64,000 nt of DNA, taken from positions 8,975 through 72,974 of the forward strand of contig DJQB01000017.1 of assembly GCA_002439875.1 (NCBI GenBank). Reading direction: 5' to 3'. The stretch's first letter is position 1; each line of letters opens with the position of its first letter. Of this stretch, positions 1 through 9,583 are shown piece by piece. Position numbers and translations under genes: made by a program. The notes beneath the pieces were generated by a model. That model did no database searches and was not told the DNA's origin. It saw nothing but the letters and a program-made list of their open reading frames with translations. Source of the DNA: Bacteroidales bacterium UBA6397. Its GTDB lineage: Bacteria > Bacteroidota > Bacteroidia > Bacteroidales > UBA932.

Positions 1-306
1 AAGCCCAAGTTCCCGGCGCATCGCAAGCAGCCCTTGTTCCGGACGGACCTTCGCGGTGGGGTCATTGTCATATTTGGGATCCCCGACGGAGCCGAAGAGG
101 ACGGCATCGCTGTCAAGGCAGACTTTCAGGGTTTCTTCCGGAAAGGCTGAGCCGCAGTTGTCTATCGCGCGCGCTCCGACAAAGGCAAACCGGTACTTTA
201 CTTCGTGCCCGAAACGCCTGCAGACCGCATCAATGGCCTTTACGGCCTGTTCCACCACTTCCGGGCCGACTCCGTCACCCGGCAATTTCGCTATGTTCAG
301 TTTCAT
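1..306 (-). CDS. leuB: 3-isopropylmalate dehydrogenase, N-terminal part (runs off window)
   Basis: Only the first ~102 codons are inside the window; the gene continues past base 1. The product would oxidatively decarboxylate 3-isopropylmalate to 2-oxoisocaproate with NAD+ in leucine synthesis. The visible N-terminus starts [18 protein letters not shown], the usual start of the isocitrate/isopropylmalate dehydrogenase family, followed by [13 protein letters not shown], the typical early 'GAVGGPKWD'-like block. The ATG at 306-304 overlaps the end of leuD by about 32 nt, so the two are probably translationally coupled. It is the last visible gene of the his-leu string. Confidence 0.9.
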   Translation of the reverse strand, partial: MKLNIAKLPGDGVGPEVVEQAVKAIDAVCRRFGHEVKYRFAFVGARAIDNCGSAFPEETLKVCLDSDAVLFGSVGDPKYDNDPTAKVRPEQGLLAMRRELGL

Positions 307-883
307 ATTCTTCAATTATGTCTTTATGTTCCAACAGGTAATCAATGTCATCAAGGGCGTTCTCAAGGCAGTACTTCTTGTAGGAGTTTATCTCGAAACG
401 CTCCGAGCTGCCGTCCGAAAGAAGGGTAACCTTCTGGGACGGAAGGTCGATCCGCAGCTTCACGGACGGATCAGCGGAGATCGCCTCAAAAATCTTTTTG
501 AGGAAGGCCTCGCTGACCTGGACCGGCAACACGAAGCTGTTGAGCTCGTTGTTACGATGGATGTCCGCGAACGAGCTGGAGACAACCGCCATGAATCCAT
601 AGCCGGCTATCGCCCATGCCGCGTGTTCGCGGCTTGAGCCCGAACCGAAGTTCGCTCCTGCCACGAGGATGCACCCGCTGTAGCGAGGATCGTTGAGCAC
701 GAAGTCCTTGGCAAGGCTCCCGTCCGGGGAATATCTCCAGTCACGGAAAAGATTCTCTCCGAAAAACTTCTCATCCCTTGTGGTGGCCTTGAGAAAACGG
801 GCCGGGATGATCTGATCCGTGTCGATGTTCTCTATCGGCAGAGGGATGCAACTGCTTTCTATGATGTTGAATTTCTGTTTCAT
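275..883 (-). CDS. leuD: 3-isopropylmalate dehydratase small subunit
   Basis: Small (swivel-domain) subunit of isopropylmalate isomerase, about 202 residues, which pairs with LeuC to convert 2- to 3-isopropylmalate in the cytoplasm. Visible family blocks are [14 protein letters not shown] near the N-terminus and [17 protein letters not shown] near residue 80, the loop that contacts the substrate. An in-frame ATG lies nine codons upstream at 910, but the ATG at 883 gives the normal N-terminus ([23 protein letters not shown]) and forms an ATGA overlap with the leuC stop, so 883 is preferred. The 3' end overlaps leuB. Confidence 0.95.
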   Translation of the reverse strand: MKQKFNIIESSCIPLPIENIDTDQIIPARFLKATTRDEKFFGENLFRDWRYSPDGSLAKDFVLNDPRYSGCILVAGANFGSGSSREHAAWAIAGYGFMAVVSSSFADIHRNNELNSFVLPVQVSEAFLKKIFEAISADPSVKLRIDLPSQKVTLLSDGSSERFEINSYKKYCLENALDDIDYLLEHKDIIEEYETEHSEIAG

Positions 884-2241
884 ATCAATTCTCTTGGATC
901 TGTGACACATCCTGTTACCGCAGCCGCGGCGGCAGTCAGAGGACTTGCAAGCATTGTACGGGCACCGGGGCCTTGGCGACCCTCAAAGTTACGGTTGCTC
1001 GTGGAGACAGCATATTTACCGGCCGGAATCTTGTCCCCGTTCATCGCAAGGCACGCTGAGCATCCCGGCTTGCGGATCTCAAACCCGGAATCCTCAAGAA
1101 TCTTGTCCAGCCCTTCCTCCTCAATCTGACGACGGACAGCCCATGAGCCCGGCACGAGCCATGCGGTGACTCCTTCAGCCTTCCTGCGGCCTTTCACGAT
1201 GGAGGCGAACGCGCGGAAATCCTCGATTCTTCCGTTCGTGCAGGCCCCAAGAAACACATAATCAACCTTATGACCAAGAAGTCTCTCACCTGCGGAAAGC
1301 CCCATGTAGTCTAAAGCGCGCCGGGCCGTACCGGCAGGAATGACGCCATCCACCGGCATTCCCATTCCCGGATTGGTGCCGTAGGTGATCATCGGGCTGA
1401 TGTCGGAGGCATCGAAGACATATTCCTTGTCAAAGACGGCATCGTCTCCGCTGCGAAGGGTTCTCCAATATTCCACAGCCTTGTCCCAAGCCTCTCCCTT
1501 AGGTGAGAACTCACGGCCTTTGAGGTAGGCGAAAGTGGTCTCGTCCGGGGCCACGAATCCGCCTCTGGCTCCCATCTCGATCGACAGATTGCAAAGTGTC
1601 AGACGGCCTTCCATTGATAGACCACGGATCGCCGAGCCGGCATATTCAATAAAATACCCGGTGGCACCGGAAGTCGTGAGCTTCATCATAAGGCAGAGAG
1701 CCACATCCTTGGCTGTCACGCCTTTTCCGAGTTCCCCTTCAACCCTGATTCTCATTGATTTAGGCTTTTGCTGAAGGATACACTCAGTGGCGAGGGCCAT
1801 CTCGACCTCGCTTGTGCCTATGCCGAACGCCACAGCTCCTACGGCTCCGTGGGTGGAAGTGTGCGAGTCTCCGCAGACAATGGTCATTCCCGGCAGGGAC
1901 AAGCCTTTCTCAGGACCAACGACATGGACGATTCCGTTGTCAGGACTCATCATCGTATAATGCACAAGACCGAACTCGGACGCGTTGCGCTCAAGAGTCT
2001 CCACCTGGCAGCGGCAGACCTCATCAGCGAAAGCGGAACCTTTTGTAGGAATATCATGGTCCGGCATGCAGAATATCCTTTCCGGGCGCATGATGCCGCA
2101 GCCGCGCTTCCTAATGCCCTCAAAAGCCTGCGGGCTTGTCACCTCGTGACAGTAGAGCCTGTCAATGTAGAGCTGCGTGGGACCGCCATCGATGATGGAC
2201 ACAATGTGGCTGTCCCAGATTTTGTCAAAAAGAGTGTTCAT
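880..2241 (-). CDS. leuC: 3-isopropylmalate dehydratase large subunit
   Basis: Aconitase-family large subunit of isopropylmalate isomerase, 453 residues, close to the usual ~460. It carries a [4Fe-4S] cluster. The candidate cluster cysteines are visible in GACTNGR (about residue 335) and [10 protein letters not shown] (about residue 395), and the [11 protein letters not shown] block is present near residue 123. The ATG at 2241 overlaps the leuA stop (ATGA), and the stop overlaps the leuD start in the same way, so leuA-leuC-leuD are tightly coupled. Confidence 0.96.
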   Translation of the reverse strand: MNTLFDKIWDSHIVSIIDGGPTQLYIDRLYCHEVTSPQAFEGIRKRGCGIMRPERIFCMPDHDIPTKGSAFADEVCRCQVETLERNASEFGLVHYTMMSPDNGIVHVVGPEKGLSLPGMTIVCGDSHTSTHGAVGAVAFGIGTSEVEMALATECILQQKPKSMRIRVEGELGKGVTAKDVALCLMMKLTTSGATGYFIEYAGSAIRGLSMEGRLTLCNLSIEMGARGGFVAPDETTFAYLKGREFSPKGEAWDKAVEYWRTLRSGDDAVFDKEYVFDASDISPMITYGTNPGMGMPVDGVIPAGTARRALDYMGLSAGERLLGHKVDYVFLGACTNGRIEDFRAFASIVKGRRKAEGVTAWLVPGSWAVRRQIEEEGLDKILEDSGFEIRKPGCSACLAMNGDKIPAGKYAVSTSNRNFEGRQGPGARTMLASPLTAAAAAVTGCVTDPRELI

Positions 2242-3737
2242 CCCCTGAATCTGTTTATGCAGTCAATGAAAGCTTCGACCGAAGCGGTGACGATGTCGGT
2301 GTCCGCTCCGAATCCGTAATAGACATGGCCGTCATGCTCGACCTGCATGTGGACCTTTCCCACATCGTCAGACCCTTTGGTGATGTTCTGGATCGTGAAC
2401 TCCTTTATCACCATCTGGCGCTTGATGATGAGTTTTAGGGCGTTGATGGCGGCATCGACCGGGCCGTTGCCACGGGAGGCAGCCTCGAATTTCTCGCCGG
2501 CGATGTCCAGACCGACACTTGCGATCGGCCTGAGTCCCTTGCCGCTTGTCACCTGGAGGTACTCAAGCTTGACGTGATGATCCTCGGCTCTGTCAGCCCC
2601 GGCAAGCACAAGAAGATCGTCATCACTCACCTGCTTCTTCTTGTCCGCAAGCTTGAGGAACTCATCGTAGAAGGCGTCCAGTTTCTTGCCCTCCATCTTG
2701 ATGCCAAGAACTTCAAGACGGTACTTAAGAGCCGCGTGACCGCTTCTGGCCGTAAGCACGATGTCATTGTCGTCGATTCCTACGTCCTTAGGATCGATTA
2801 TCTCGTAGGTGGTCACATTCTTAAGAACACCATCCTGATGGATGCCGGAAGAGTGCGCGAAAGCGTTGCGCCCGACTATGGCTTTGTTGGCCTGAACCGG
2901 CATATTCATAAGATTCGAGACCATCCGGCTGACAGGAGTGATCTTGGTTGTGTTGATGTTGGTGACCAGAGGGATGTCGCTGTGGCTTTTTATGATCATG
3001 GCGATCTCCTCCAGGGCCGTGTTGCCGGCACGCTCCCCTACTCCGTTGATGGTGACTTCGCACTGGCGGGCCCCGGCAAGTAGGCCGGACATAGTGTTGG
3101 CTGTCGCCATCCCAAGGTCGTTGTGGCAATGTGTGGAGATGATGGCCTTGTCGATCCCCTCCACGTTGTCAACAAGGTATTTGATCTTGGCCGCATACTC
3201 GGAAGGAAGGCAGTAGCCTGTCGTGTCGGGGATGTTCACAACAGTGGCACCGGCCTTTATGACGGCCTCAACGACTTTCGCAAGATACTCATTGTCAGTT
3301 CGTCCGGCATCCTCAGCGTAAAATTCCACGTCCTCAACATATTTCTTGGCGTACCTGACAGCGCTCACCGCGCGTTCGAGAATCTCCTCTCTGGTGGAGT
3401 TGAACTTGTACCTGATGTGGGGGTCGGATGTGCCGATGCCGGTGTGTATGCGCTTGTGCTTGGCGTATTTAAGGGCCTCGGCAGCGACATCAATGTCCTT
3501 CTGGACAGCGCGGGTGAGCGCACAGATCGTCGGCCATGTGACGGCCTTGGAAATCTCCACGACCGAGTTGAAATCCCCCGGACTGGAAATCGGGAAGCCT
3601 GCCTCGATGACATCCACGCCCAATTCCTCAAGTGCCTTGGCGACCTGGATTTTCTCCACTGTGTTGAGCTGGCACCCTGGCACCTGCTCGCCATCTCGCA
3701 GGGTGGTGTCAAAAATGTAAATTCTATCTGGGTTCAT
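2238..3737 (-). CDS. leuA: 2-isopropylmalate synthase
   Basis: Condenses acetyl-CoA with 2-oxoisovalerate, the first committed step to leucine. At 499 residues it is the long form. The TIM barrel opens with [17 protein letters not shown] (family DTTLRDGEQ motif), has the metal-binding [14 protein letters not shown] block near residue 200, and is followed by a C-terminal LeuA-dimer regulatory domain (about 385-499), the site of leucine feedback inhibition in the family. The GVGERAGN block rules out a simple homocitrate synthase only weakly, but the adjacent leuCDB settles it. The start is 27 nt after the hisIE stop with no clear promoter or terminator between, so leu transcription may depend on the his promoter. 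Confidence 0.95.
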   Translation of the reverse strand: MNPDRIYIFDTTLRDGEQVPGCQLNTVEKIQVAKALEELGVDVIEAGFPISSPGDFNSVVEISKAVTWPTICALTRAVQKDIDVAAEALKYAKHKRIHTGIGTSDPHIRYKFNSTREEILERAVSAVRYAKKYVEDVEFYAEDAGRTDNEYLAKVVEAVIKAGATVVNIPDTTGYCLPSEYAAKIKYLVDNVEGIDKAIISTHCHNDLGMATANTMSGLLAGARQCEVTINGVGERAGNTALEEIAMIIKSHSDIPLVTNINTTKITPVSRMVSNLMNMPVQANKAIVGRNAFAHSSGIHQDGVLKNVTTYEIIDPKDVGIDDNDIVLTARSGHAALKYRLEVLGIKMEGKKLDAFYDEFLKLADKKKQVSDDDLLVLAGADRAEDHHVKLEYLQVTSGKGLRPIASVGLDIAGEKFEAASRGNGPVDAAINALKLIIKRQMVIKEFTIQNITKGSDDVGKVHMQVEHDGHVYYGFGADTDIVTASVEAFIDCINRFRG

Positions 3738-3764
3738 ATGTAATTTGTTAAGTTCGTAAAATAC

Positions 3765-4382
3765 CTACTTATGTCTCTTCTCCAGTTCCTTTTCAAGGTC
3801 GGCGATGCCGTGGCCTCTGCCGACAAGAAGCACGAGAAGATGGTAAACCAGATCCGAGGCCTCGTAGATCATGCGCTCGTCGTCACCTTTCACAGCCTCG
3901 ATGACGGTCTCAACCGCCTCCTCACCGACTTTCTGGGCCATTCTTGGAGTTCCGGCCTTGAACAGCGAGGTGGTGTAGGACTTCTCAGGCATCTGCTCGT
4001 GGCGGCCTTTGATCACGCTTTCAAGCTCACGGATGAATCCTGTGCTGGTCGGCACGGCATCGCCCCAGCAAGTTTTGGTGCCTTTGTGGCAGGCCGGGCC
4101 GTCAGGGATCGCTCGTACGAGGAGGGTGTCCGAGTCGCAATCCACCGCGATTGAGACAAGGTGCAGAAAGTTGCCGCTGGCCTCGCCTTTTGTCCAGAGA
4201 GTCTGGCGGGAGCGGCTGTAGAATGTCACAAGACCGCTGGTCTGGGTCTTTTCGAGAGCCTCGGCGTTCATGTAGCCGAGCATGAGGACCTGAAGGGTGT
4301 TCCGGTCCTGGACGATCGCCGGCACGAGTCCGTCGGCACCAGTCTTAAGTGTTTTAAAATCAATCATATCGTTAAAGTTCAT
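3765..4382 (-). CDS. hisIE: Bifunctional phosphoribosyl-AMP cyclohydrolase / phosphoribosyl-ATP pyrophosphatase
   Basis: Steps 2 and 3 of histidine synthesis on one chain of 205 residues, the normal length. The N-terminal HisI domain (about 1-115) shows the metal-site block DCDSDTLLVRAIPDGPACHKGTKTCW. The C-terminal HisE domain (about 118-205) shows YTTSLFKAGTPRMAQKVGEEAVETVIEA, the helical pyrophosphatase signature with the EEAVE metal-binding glutamates. It follows hisF with only a single base between the genes. Last his gene before leuA. Confidence 0.96.
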   Translation of the reverse strand: MNFNDMIDFKTLKTGADGLVPAIVQDRNTLQVLMLGYMNAEALEKTQTSGLVTFYSRSRQTLWTKGEASGNFLHLVSIAVDCDSDTLLVRAIPDGPACHKGTKTCWGDAVPTSTGFIRELESVIKGRHEQMPEKSYTTSLFKAGTPRMAQKVGEEAVETVIEAVKGDDERMIYEASDLVYHLLVLLVGRGHGIADLEKELEKRHK

Positions 4383-4383
4383 T

Positions 4384-5184
4384 TTATAGTCTTACATTCA
4401 CTCCGTGAGCGCGGAGGGTTCTTTTCAAATCAGGGATGGAGATTTCGCCGTAATGGAATATGCTCGCGGCAAGGGCAGCGTCGGCACAGCCGGTGGTCAG
4501 GACTTCCTCAATGTCGCTGACGCTTCCCGCTCCTCCAGAGGCGATCACGGGGATGGAAAGTTCCTCAGCGAGATGTGAATATGCTTCCACGGCATAGCCG
4601 TTTCGGGTTCCGTCGTGATCCATGGAGGTGAAGAGAATTTCTCCGGCACCGAGGTTCTGGACTTCTTTGGCCCATGAATATAACTCCTTGTCGGTCGGGG
4701 TCTTGCCACCGTGGGTCATCACTTGCCAGTAGTTGTTACCGACCAAAGAGGTCGCTACGACAGGCTCAGCGACCGGAAAAGCGGACGTCCTCGCGTCAAT
4801 CGCCACGACAACAAACTGGGAGCCATAGCGCGAGGCGATCCGCGAAATGATCTCCGGATGAAGCACCGCGGCCGTGTTGACAGTGATCTTGTCCGCCCCG
4901 GCGTCCAGCAGCATGGCCGCATCCTCAAAAGATGATATTCCCCCACCCACAGTAAAAGGGATATCAATCCGTTCAGCAATCCGTGAGACCAGATCCGTGA
5001 AGGTCCTACGACCCTCAGAAGACGCACTGATGTCCAGATAGACCAGTTCATCAGCCCCCTGGCCGGAATAGAATGCCCCCATCTCCACAGGATCCCCTAC
5101 CTCACGAAGCCCCTCGAAGTTGATGCCCTTGACTACCTGTCCATCCTTGACATCAAGGCATGGTATTATCCTCTTGGCTAGCAT
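4384..5184 (-). CDS. hisF: Imidazole glycerol phosphate synthase cyclase subunit
   Basis: TIM-barrel cyclase that uses ammonia from HisH to close the imidazole ring, yielding IGP and AICAR. The start at 5184 gives the family N-terminus MLAKRIIPCLDVKDGQVVKG with catalytic Asp11; the second catalytic Asp is in VVVAIDAR (about residue 130). The protein is about 266 residues, some 15 longer than usual. The excess is at residues ~132-151 (TSAFPVAEPVVATSLVGNN), in the loop after AIDAR where homologues have a short 'v.g.w.v' stretch. The DNA there carries half of the palindromic repeat found in hisCB. The reading frame is intact and all later blocks (THGGKTPT, SGGAGS) are present, so activity is probably kept. 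Confidence 0.96.
   Translation of the reverse strand: MLAKRIIPCLDVKDGQVVKGINFEGLREVGDPVEMGAFYSGQGADELVYLDISASSEGRRTFTDLVSRIAERIDIPFTVGGGISSFEDAAMLLDAGADKITVNTAAVLHPEIISRIASRYGSQFVVVAIDARTSAFPVAEPVVATSLVGNNYWQVMTHGGKTPTDKELYSWAKEVQNLGAGEILFTSMDHDGTRNGYAVEAYSHLAEELSIPVIASGGAGSVSDIEEVLTTGCADAALAASIFHYGEISIPDLKRTLRAHGVNVRL
4750..4775. repeat. Half-copy of palindromic repeat inside hisF
   Basis: The 18 bases CGACAGGCTCAGCGACCG (4758-4775) are identical to the inner 18 bases of the left arm of the inverted repeat in hisCB at 7155-7172. Locally they also form a small hairpin, GGTCGCT at 4750-4756 pairing with AGCGACC at 4768-4774. Translated, this stretch gives VAEPVVA, which resembles SVAEPVEA in the HisC-HisB linker. 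This points to a REP-like mobile palindrome that inserted in frame. Confidence 0.7.
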
Positions 5185-5185
5185 A

Positions 5186-5899
5186 TTACCTGAACAGCTC
5201 CTCAAGTTTCACACGTCCCTCGTAGATGGCCTTCCCGACAATGGCCGAGCGAAGTCCGGACTTCTTCAGTTCGGTCAGGTCCTCGTAACTGGACACGCCA
5301 CCGCTCACGATGATCTCCACTTCCGGGAACTGTTGCTGAAGGGCGGAGTAAAACTCCAGATTGACTCCCTGCAACATTCCGTCCCGTGACACCTCAGTCA
5401 CAATAGCCTGACGAACAAGTCCTTCAAATGACTCCAAAGCCTGCACGGCAGACATCGGCACAGTCTCCTTCCAACCATGAGTCGCCACGAGGCCGTTCTT
5501 CAGGTCAAGCCCAAGAATGATCCGTCCTCCATATTCCTCAAGCCATTTTTTGAATATCCCAGGCTCCGTGAAAGCCATGCTCCCGCAGATGACGTATTCA
5601 GCGCCAGCGTCCAGCACCGCCTTGAGGGATTCCTCCGACTTCACTCCCCCGCCGAACTCTACTTTCAGCCCGGTCCCACGGGTGATGTTCCTGAGCACGC
5701 CCAGATTCTTCGGGCAGGACTCCTTCGCCCCATCAAGATCCACCAGATGAAGCCTTGTTGCCCCGGCCCGCTCAAAACTCTTCGCCATCTCCACAGGGTT
5801 GTCTGAATACACCTTCTCTTTCGCGTAGTCCCCTTGCGTGAGACGCACGCATCGGCCTCCGATGATGTCTATGGCCGGGATTATGTTAAAATTCTTCAT
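5186..5899 (-). CDS. hisA: ProFAR isomerase (HisA)
   Basis: TIM-barrel isomerase converting ProFAR to PRFAR, step 4 of the pathway; about 237 residues. The N-terminal catalytic Asp lies in NIIPAIDIIGGRCVRLTQGD, and the second half has VTEVSRDGMLQGVNLEFY with the second catalytic Asp, plus the phosphate loop IVSGGVSSYEDL. I chose the ATG at 5899; a TTG two codons upstream adds nothing recognisable. hisF begins one base after its stop. There is a gap of 54 nt to hisH upstream, the widest gap inside the his block, with no visible terminator. Confidence 0.95.
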   Translation of the reverse strand: MKNFNIIPAIDIIGGRCVRLTQGDYAKEKVYSDNPVEMAKSFERAGATRLHLVDLDGAKESCPKNLGVLRNITRGTGLKVEFGGGVKSEESLKAVLDAGAEYVICGSMAFTEPGIFKKWLEEYGGRIILGLDLKNGLVATHGWKETVPMSAVQALESFEGLVRQAIVTEVSRDGMLQGVNLEFYSALQQQFPEVEIIVSGGVSSYEDLTELKKSGLRSAIVGKAIYEGRVKLEELFR

Positions 5900-5953
5900 A
5901 CTCAACTTTCACAAACAAGCGATCATTAATCATTCACAAACTTATCCAACATA

Positions 5954-6544
5954 TTATAATTCAATAAAATTCTTCAATATCTCCGCCCCTGCCGACCCAC
6001 TTTTCTCCGGATGGAACTGGGTTCCGAAGAAATTGCCCCGCTGAAGCGCCCCGCTGAAACGGACACCGGCATATTCAGTCACAGCGGCAGTTTGTTCGAT
6101 GAATATGTCAGGGCAGTAGGAGTGCACATAATAGACGAAAGAGTCTTCGGGAATATTCCTGAACAACGGCCCTCGCAGCCCGGAAATCGTGTCCCATCCG
6201 GTGTGAGGGATCTTGACTCCGGGTTCTTCCGGGAACCGGCGGACACGGGGAGTGAATATTCCCATGCATTCGACATTTCCTTCATCGCTTGAGGAACACA
6301 TCAGCTGCAGGCCGATGCATATTCCCAAAACCGGCCGGGTCAATGACTTGATGACAGGGATGAGGCCGGTGGATTCCAATGATTTCATCGCGGAGGACGC
6401 CTCCCCCACTCCTGGAAGCATCACATGGTCGGCCTGACGGAGCGTTTCGGGATCGGATGTCAGGACATATTCAGCGCCAAGCCTTTGCAAGGCATTCTCG
6501 ACCGAGCGGATGTTGCCGGCCTTGTAGTCAACTATCGCTATCAT
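5954..6544 (-). CDS. hisH: Imidazole glycerol phosphate synthase glutamine amidotransferase subunit
   Basis: Class I glutaminase that supplies ammonia to HisF; 196 residues. The nucleophile is Cys76 in [10 protein letters not shown], and the His/Glu of the triad are about residues 178 and 180 in FHPEKSG. The N-terminus ([19 protein letters not shown]) is canonical. The start forms an ATGA overlap with the stop of hisCB. The gene is unusually rich in the hexamer GAATAT/ATATTC (six sites in 591 bp; see findings). Confidence 0.96.
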   Translation of the reverse strand: MIAIVDYKAGNIRSVENALQRLGAEYVLTSDPETLRQADHVMLPGVGEASSAMKSLESTGLIPVIKSLTRPVLGICIGLQLMCSSSDEGNVECMGIFTPRVRRFPEEPGVKIPHTGWDTISGLRGPLFRNIPEDSFVYYVHSYCPDIFIEQTAAVTEYAGVRFSGALQRGNFFGTQFHPEKSGSAGAEILKNFIEL

Positions 6545-8262
6545 AACAGGCCCTTGCTTGAAGGTAATTCATACGGAAAAGGTGTTCTCGCCACAGCCAT
6601 CCTCAGCGCCCTTGCGAACGCCTTGAAGATAGCCTCGGCCTTATGGTGCTCGTTCTCGCCCTCCGCCCAGATGTGCAGGTTGCATTTAGCTCCGCAGCAG
6701 ACGGACTGGAAGAAATGGCTGAACATCTCGGTCGGTACATCTCCGGCTTTCTCACGCCTGAACTCCGCGTTCCATTTGAAATCGATCCTGCCTCCGAAAT
6801 CCATCAGGACAGCGGCGTCGCAGTCGTCCATCGGGAGGACGAAACCGTAGCGGGCTATGCCGAGTTTCTGTCCAAGAGCAGCGTTTATGGCTTCTCCAAG
6901 GACGATTCCGACATCCTCAATCGTGTGGTGTTCATCGACTTGCAGATCGCCTTGGGCATTGATTGACAGGGAGACTCCCCCATGGTTCGGAATCTGCTCC
7001 AGCATGTGATCGAAGAACGGGAGACCGGTGGAGATGTCTGCTTTTTTGTCCATGGAATCCAGATCCAACTCAAGAGTAACGCTCGTCTCCTTGGTGTTGC
7101 GGACTATCCGGACATGGCGTTCGCCGAGGATCTCCAGACCGGTTCGGTGCGCTTCGACAGGCTCAGCGACCGAAGACGGTGATTCACTGACCGAAGCACG
7201 ACGGTCACTGAGCCTGTCGAAGTGACCTGACGTTCCCAGCAGCCGAAGCAGCCGATCATTCTCAGCCGGAATACCGACCGTGATGCGAAGGCATCCATCG
7301 CACCCCGGAACCTTGGAACGGTTCCTCACAATCACCCCTCCCGCAAGCAGCCTCTCATAAACCTCATCCGGAGCGTCAAACCTCACCAGCAAAAAGTTAG
7401 CGTCACTTGAATATATCCCCTTGACTTCCGGGCATTTGGCCAATTCTTTCTCAAGCCGGAACCTCTGCCCCACAATCTCCGCCACAGCCTTGTTTTTCGC
7501 ACCTGCGTCCAGTTTGGCCAGTGCCATCTTCTGAGCCAGCACATTGATGTTGTACGGGTACTTGACCTTGGACATCAACGAGACCACCACCGGATCAGCT
7601 ATCGCCAACCCGATTCGCAGCCCGGCCATGCCCCAAGCCTTGGAAAGCGTCTGAAGCACAATCAGATTGGGGTATCTGCCAATCAAAGAGACCAGCGATG
7701 GCCTGACCGAAAAATCAATGTAGGCCTCGTCAAGAACCACCATCCCTCCGAATCTTTCAAGAATATCCTCGATCTGCTCCACAGGAAAGGAATTCCCTGT
7801 AGGGTTGTTCGGGGAGCAGATGAACATCAGTCTGGTCTTCGAGTCGGATGCGGAAAGCATGGCATCCGTGTCCATCGAGAAATCGCTTTTGAGTTGAACC
7901 TTGCGGAACTCCACATCATTCATCGCAGCGGCCACCTCGTACATTCCGTAACTTGGGGCAATCGACACGGCATTGCTTTCTCTGGGAACGCAGAACACCC
8001 TATAGACCAAATCGATGGCCTCGTCACTGCCGTTGCCCAAAAACAAGTGTTCGGTGTCAATGCCTTTGGTTTCAGCGATTTTGGCTTTCAAGGCTTTCTG
8101 ATGGGGATCCGGATAGCGGTTGATGCCGTTGTTGTAGGGGTTCTCGTTGGCATCCAAGAATATTTCTGGGCGATTCAAGCCGCGGTCATCCCTGGCTGTG
8201 GAGTAGGACTCAAGACCTAAGATGTTTGGTCTTACTTGTTTAAGGACTTCTTCTATCTTCAT
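6541..8262 (-). CDS. hisCB: HisC-HisB fusion: histidinol-phosphate aminotransferase + imidazoleglycerol-phosphate dehydratase
   Basis: One chain of about 573 residues covers two steps. Residues ~1-350 are HisC, a PLP aminotransferase with [23 protein letters not shown] and the PLP lysine in [16 protein letters not shown]. Residues ~378-573 are HisB (dehydratase) with [16 protein letters not shown] and [14 protein letters not shown], the manganese-binding histidine motifs. The linker (~350-378) is encoded by a palindromic repeat. No HAD histidinol-phosphatase domain is present, unlike the common two-domain HisB. The ATG at 8262 is preferred over a TTG two codons upstream. A sequencing frameshift is unlikely because both halves are complete and in frame. 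Confidence 0.94.
   Translation of the reverse strand: MKIEEVLKQVRPNILGLESYSTARDDRGLNRPEIFLDANENPYNNGINRYPDPHQKALKAKIAETKGIDTEHLFLGNGSDEAIDLVYRVFCVPRESNAVSIAPSYGMYEVAAAMNDVEFRKVQLKSDFSMDTDAMLSASDSKTRLMFICSPNNPTGNSFPVEQIEDILERFGGMVVLDEAYIDFSVRPSLVSLIGRYPNLIVLQTLSKAWGMAGLRIGLAIADPVVVSLMSKVKYPYNINVLAQKMALAKLDAGAKNKAVAEIVGQRFRLEKELAKCPEVKGIYSSDANFLLVRFDAPDEVYERLLAGGVIVRNRSKVPGCDGCLRITVGIPAENDRLLRLLGTSGHFDRLSDRRASVSESPSSVAEPVEAHRTGLEILGERHVRIVRNTKETSVTLELDLDSMDKKADISTGLPFFDHMLEQIPNHGGVSLSINAQGDLQVDEHHTIEDVGIVLGEAINAALGQKLGIARYGFVLPMDDCDAAVLMDFGGRIDFKWNAEFRREKAGDVPTEMFSHFFQSVCCGAKCNLHIWAEGENEHHKAEAIFKAFARALRMAVARTPFPYELPSSKGLL
7152..7222. repeat. Palindromic (REP-like) element forming the HisC-HisB linker
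   Basis: Two 21-bp arms (7152-7172 and 7202-7222) are inverted copies with one mismatch; the core shared sequence is CGACAGGCTCAG. The 29-bp centre contains a smaller imperfect dyad (CGGT...ACCG). The element is open in several frames and reads in the gene as [24 protein letters not shown]. That composition (Ser/Arg/Pro/Val/Glu) fits neither enzyme domain, so the element is a foreign, in-frame insertion between the two domains. Confidence 0.75.
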
Positions 8263-8269
8263 TGCCAAT

Positions 8270-9559
8270 CTATTTTTCTAGTCTCACATCAACCGCAGCG
8301 GCATGAGCGTCAAGCCCCTCGGCAAGAGCCATAGAGCGGATTGTTTCGCCCAAGCCAGCCAACCCCTCGCGAGAGAGTTCCTGAATCGTCATCTTCCTCA
8401 AGAAAGCGTCCAGATTCAACCCGCTGAAAGAGTGCGCCCAACCACTCGTCGGAAGAGTGTGGTTGGTGCCAGAAGCATAGTCCCCGGCACTTTCAGGAGA
8501 ATAATTGCCGATGAATATGCTTCCGGCGGCAACGATCCTGTCGGCAACGTCCCACGGATCCGCCATGGAGACGATCAGATGTTCGGGAGCATATTCATTA
8601 GCGAAATCAACCATTTCGTCACGATCCGTCAATACAACAATCCGGCTATGCTCCAGCGCCTTGGCGATGATTTCCCCACGCTTGAGCCTTGCGCACTGCC
8701 TTGAGATGGACTCCGCCACGGCATCAGCCATCGCCTCAGAGGTGCAGACAAGAACAGACTGGCTGTCCGGCCCGTGCTCCGACTGCGAGAGAAAGTCAGC
8801 TGCAACGTAATCTGGAACGGCCGTTTCATCCGCCAGTACCATCACCTCCGAAGGACCGGCAGGCATGTCGATGGCGGTGGCAGACAGCCCGACCATCTGC
8901 TTAGCCTTCATCACGTAACGGTTTCCCGGCCCGAATATCTTGTCACATTTGGCAAGTGTCCGAGTCCCATAAGCCATCGCAGCGATGCCCTGCGCTCCAC
9001 CGATTTTGAATATATTCCTGACACCACAGACCGAAGCGGCATAGACAATGGCCGGATTCGGTTTTACATCCTTGTCGGGAGGCGTGCAAAGGACAATCTC
9101 CTGACAGCCAGCCACCTGTGCAGGAACAGCCAACATCAGCACCGTCGAGAACAAAGGCGCGCGTCCTCCGGGAACATAAAGGCCAACCCTGCGGATCGGC
9201 ACAGCCTTCTGCACGCACATCACTCCCGGTGAGGTCTCAATCCTGACAATCTCCGGCAACTGTGCCTCATGAAATTTCTTGATGTTAGAATATGCCTGGG
9301 CGATGGCGTCTTTCAATTCCTGCGGAACCGAAGCAGCGGCCTCTTCGATCTCTTTTTCACTGACTCTCAAAGCTTCAGCCGAAGAGAACTCCACGCCATC
9401 GTACTTTGATTCCAGATCCAGAAGGGCTTCATCGCCTTTTGTACGGACATATTCAAGAGTGGTGCTGACGCTGGCCTCTATGTCTTTGTCGCTTTCGCTG
9501 GCTCTGACAGTCAATTTTGACCATTCTTTCCGGGAAGGGTTTACGTATTTATTTGTCAT
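8270..9559 (-). CDS. hisD: Histidinol dehydrogenase
   Basis: Zinc enzyme carrying out the last two steps, histidinol to histidinal to histidine, with NAD+; 429 residues, the normal length. Family blocks seen: [19 protein letters not shown] (about residue 125), [15 protein letters not shown] (about 235), [17 protein letters not shown] with zinc-ligand Gln/His (about 258), and [10 protein letters not shown] with the catalytic Glu/His (about 325). It sits 24 nt after hisG and eight bases ahead of hisCB. Confidence 0.96.
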   Translation of the reverse strand: MTNKYVNPSRKEWSKLTVRASESDKDIEASVSTTLEYVRTKGDEALLDLESKYDGVEFSSAEALRVSEKEIEEAAASVPQELKDAIAQAYSNIKKFHEAQLPEIVRIETSPGVMCVQKAVPIRRVGLYVPGGRAPLFSTVLMLAVPAQVAGCQEIVLCTPPDKDVKPNPAIVYAASVCGVRNIFKIGGAQGIAAMAYGTRTLAKCDKIFGPGNRYVMKAKQMVGLSATAIDMPAGPSEVMVLADETAVPDYVAADFLSQSEHGPDSQSVLVCTSEAMADAVAESISRQCARLKRGEIIAKALEHSRIVVLTDRDEMVDFANEYAPEHLIVSMADPWDVADRIVAAGSIFIGNYSPESAGDYASGTNHTLPTSGWAHSFSGLNLDAFLRKMTIQELSREGLAGLGETIRSMALAEGLDAHAAAVDVRLEK

Positions 9560-9583
9560 AGACCGATGAATAAATATGCAATA

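Noticed and set aside
6541..8262. HisC-HisB fusion as a sequencing or assembly error
   Set aside because: Both domains are complete, the frame is open throughout, and the linker is a defined repeat rather than a random frameshift.
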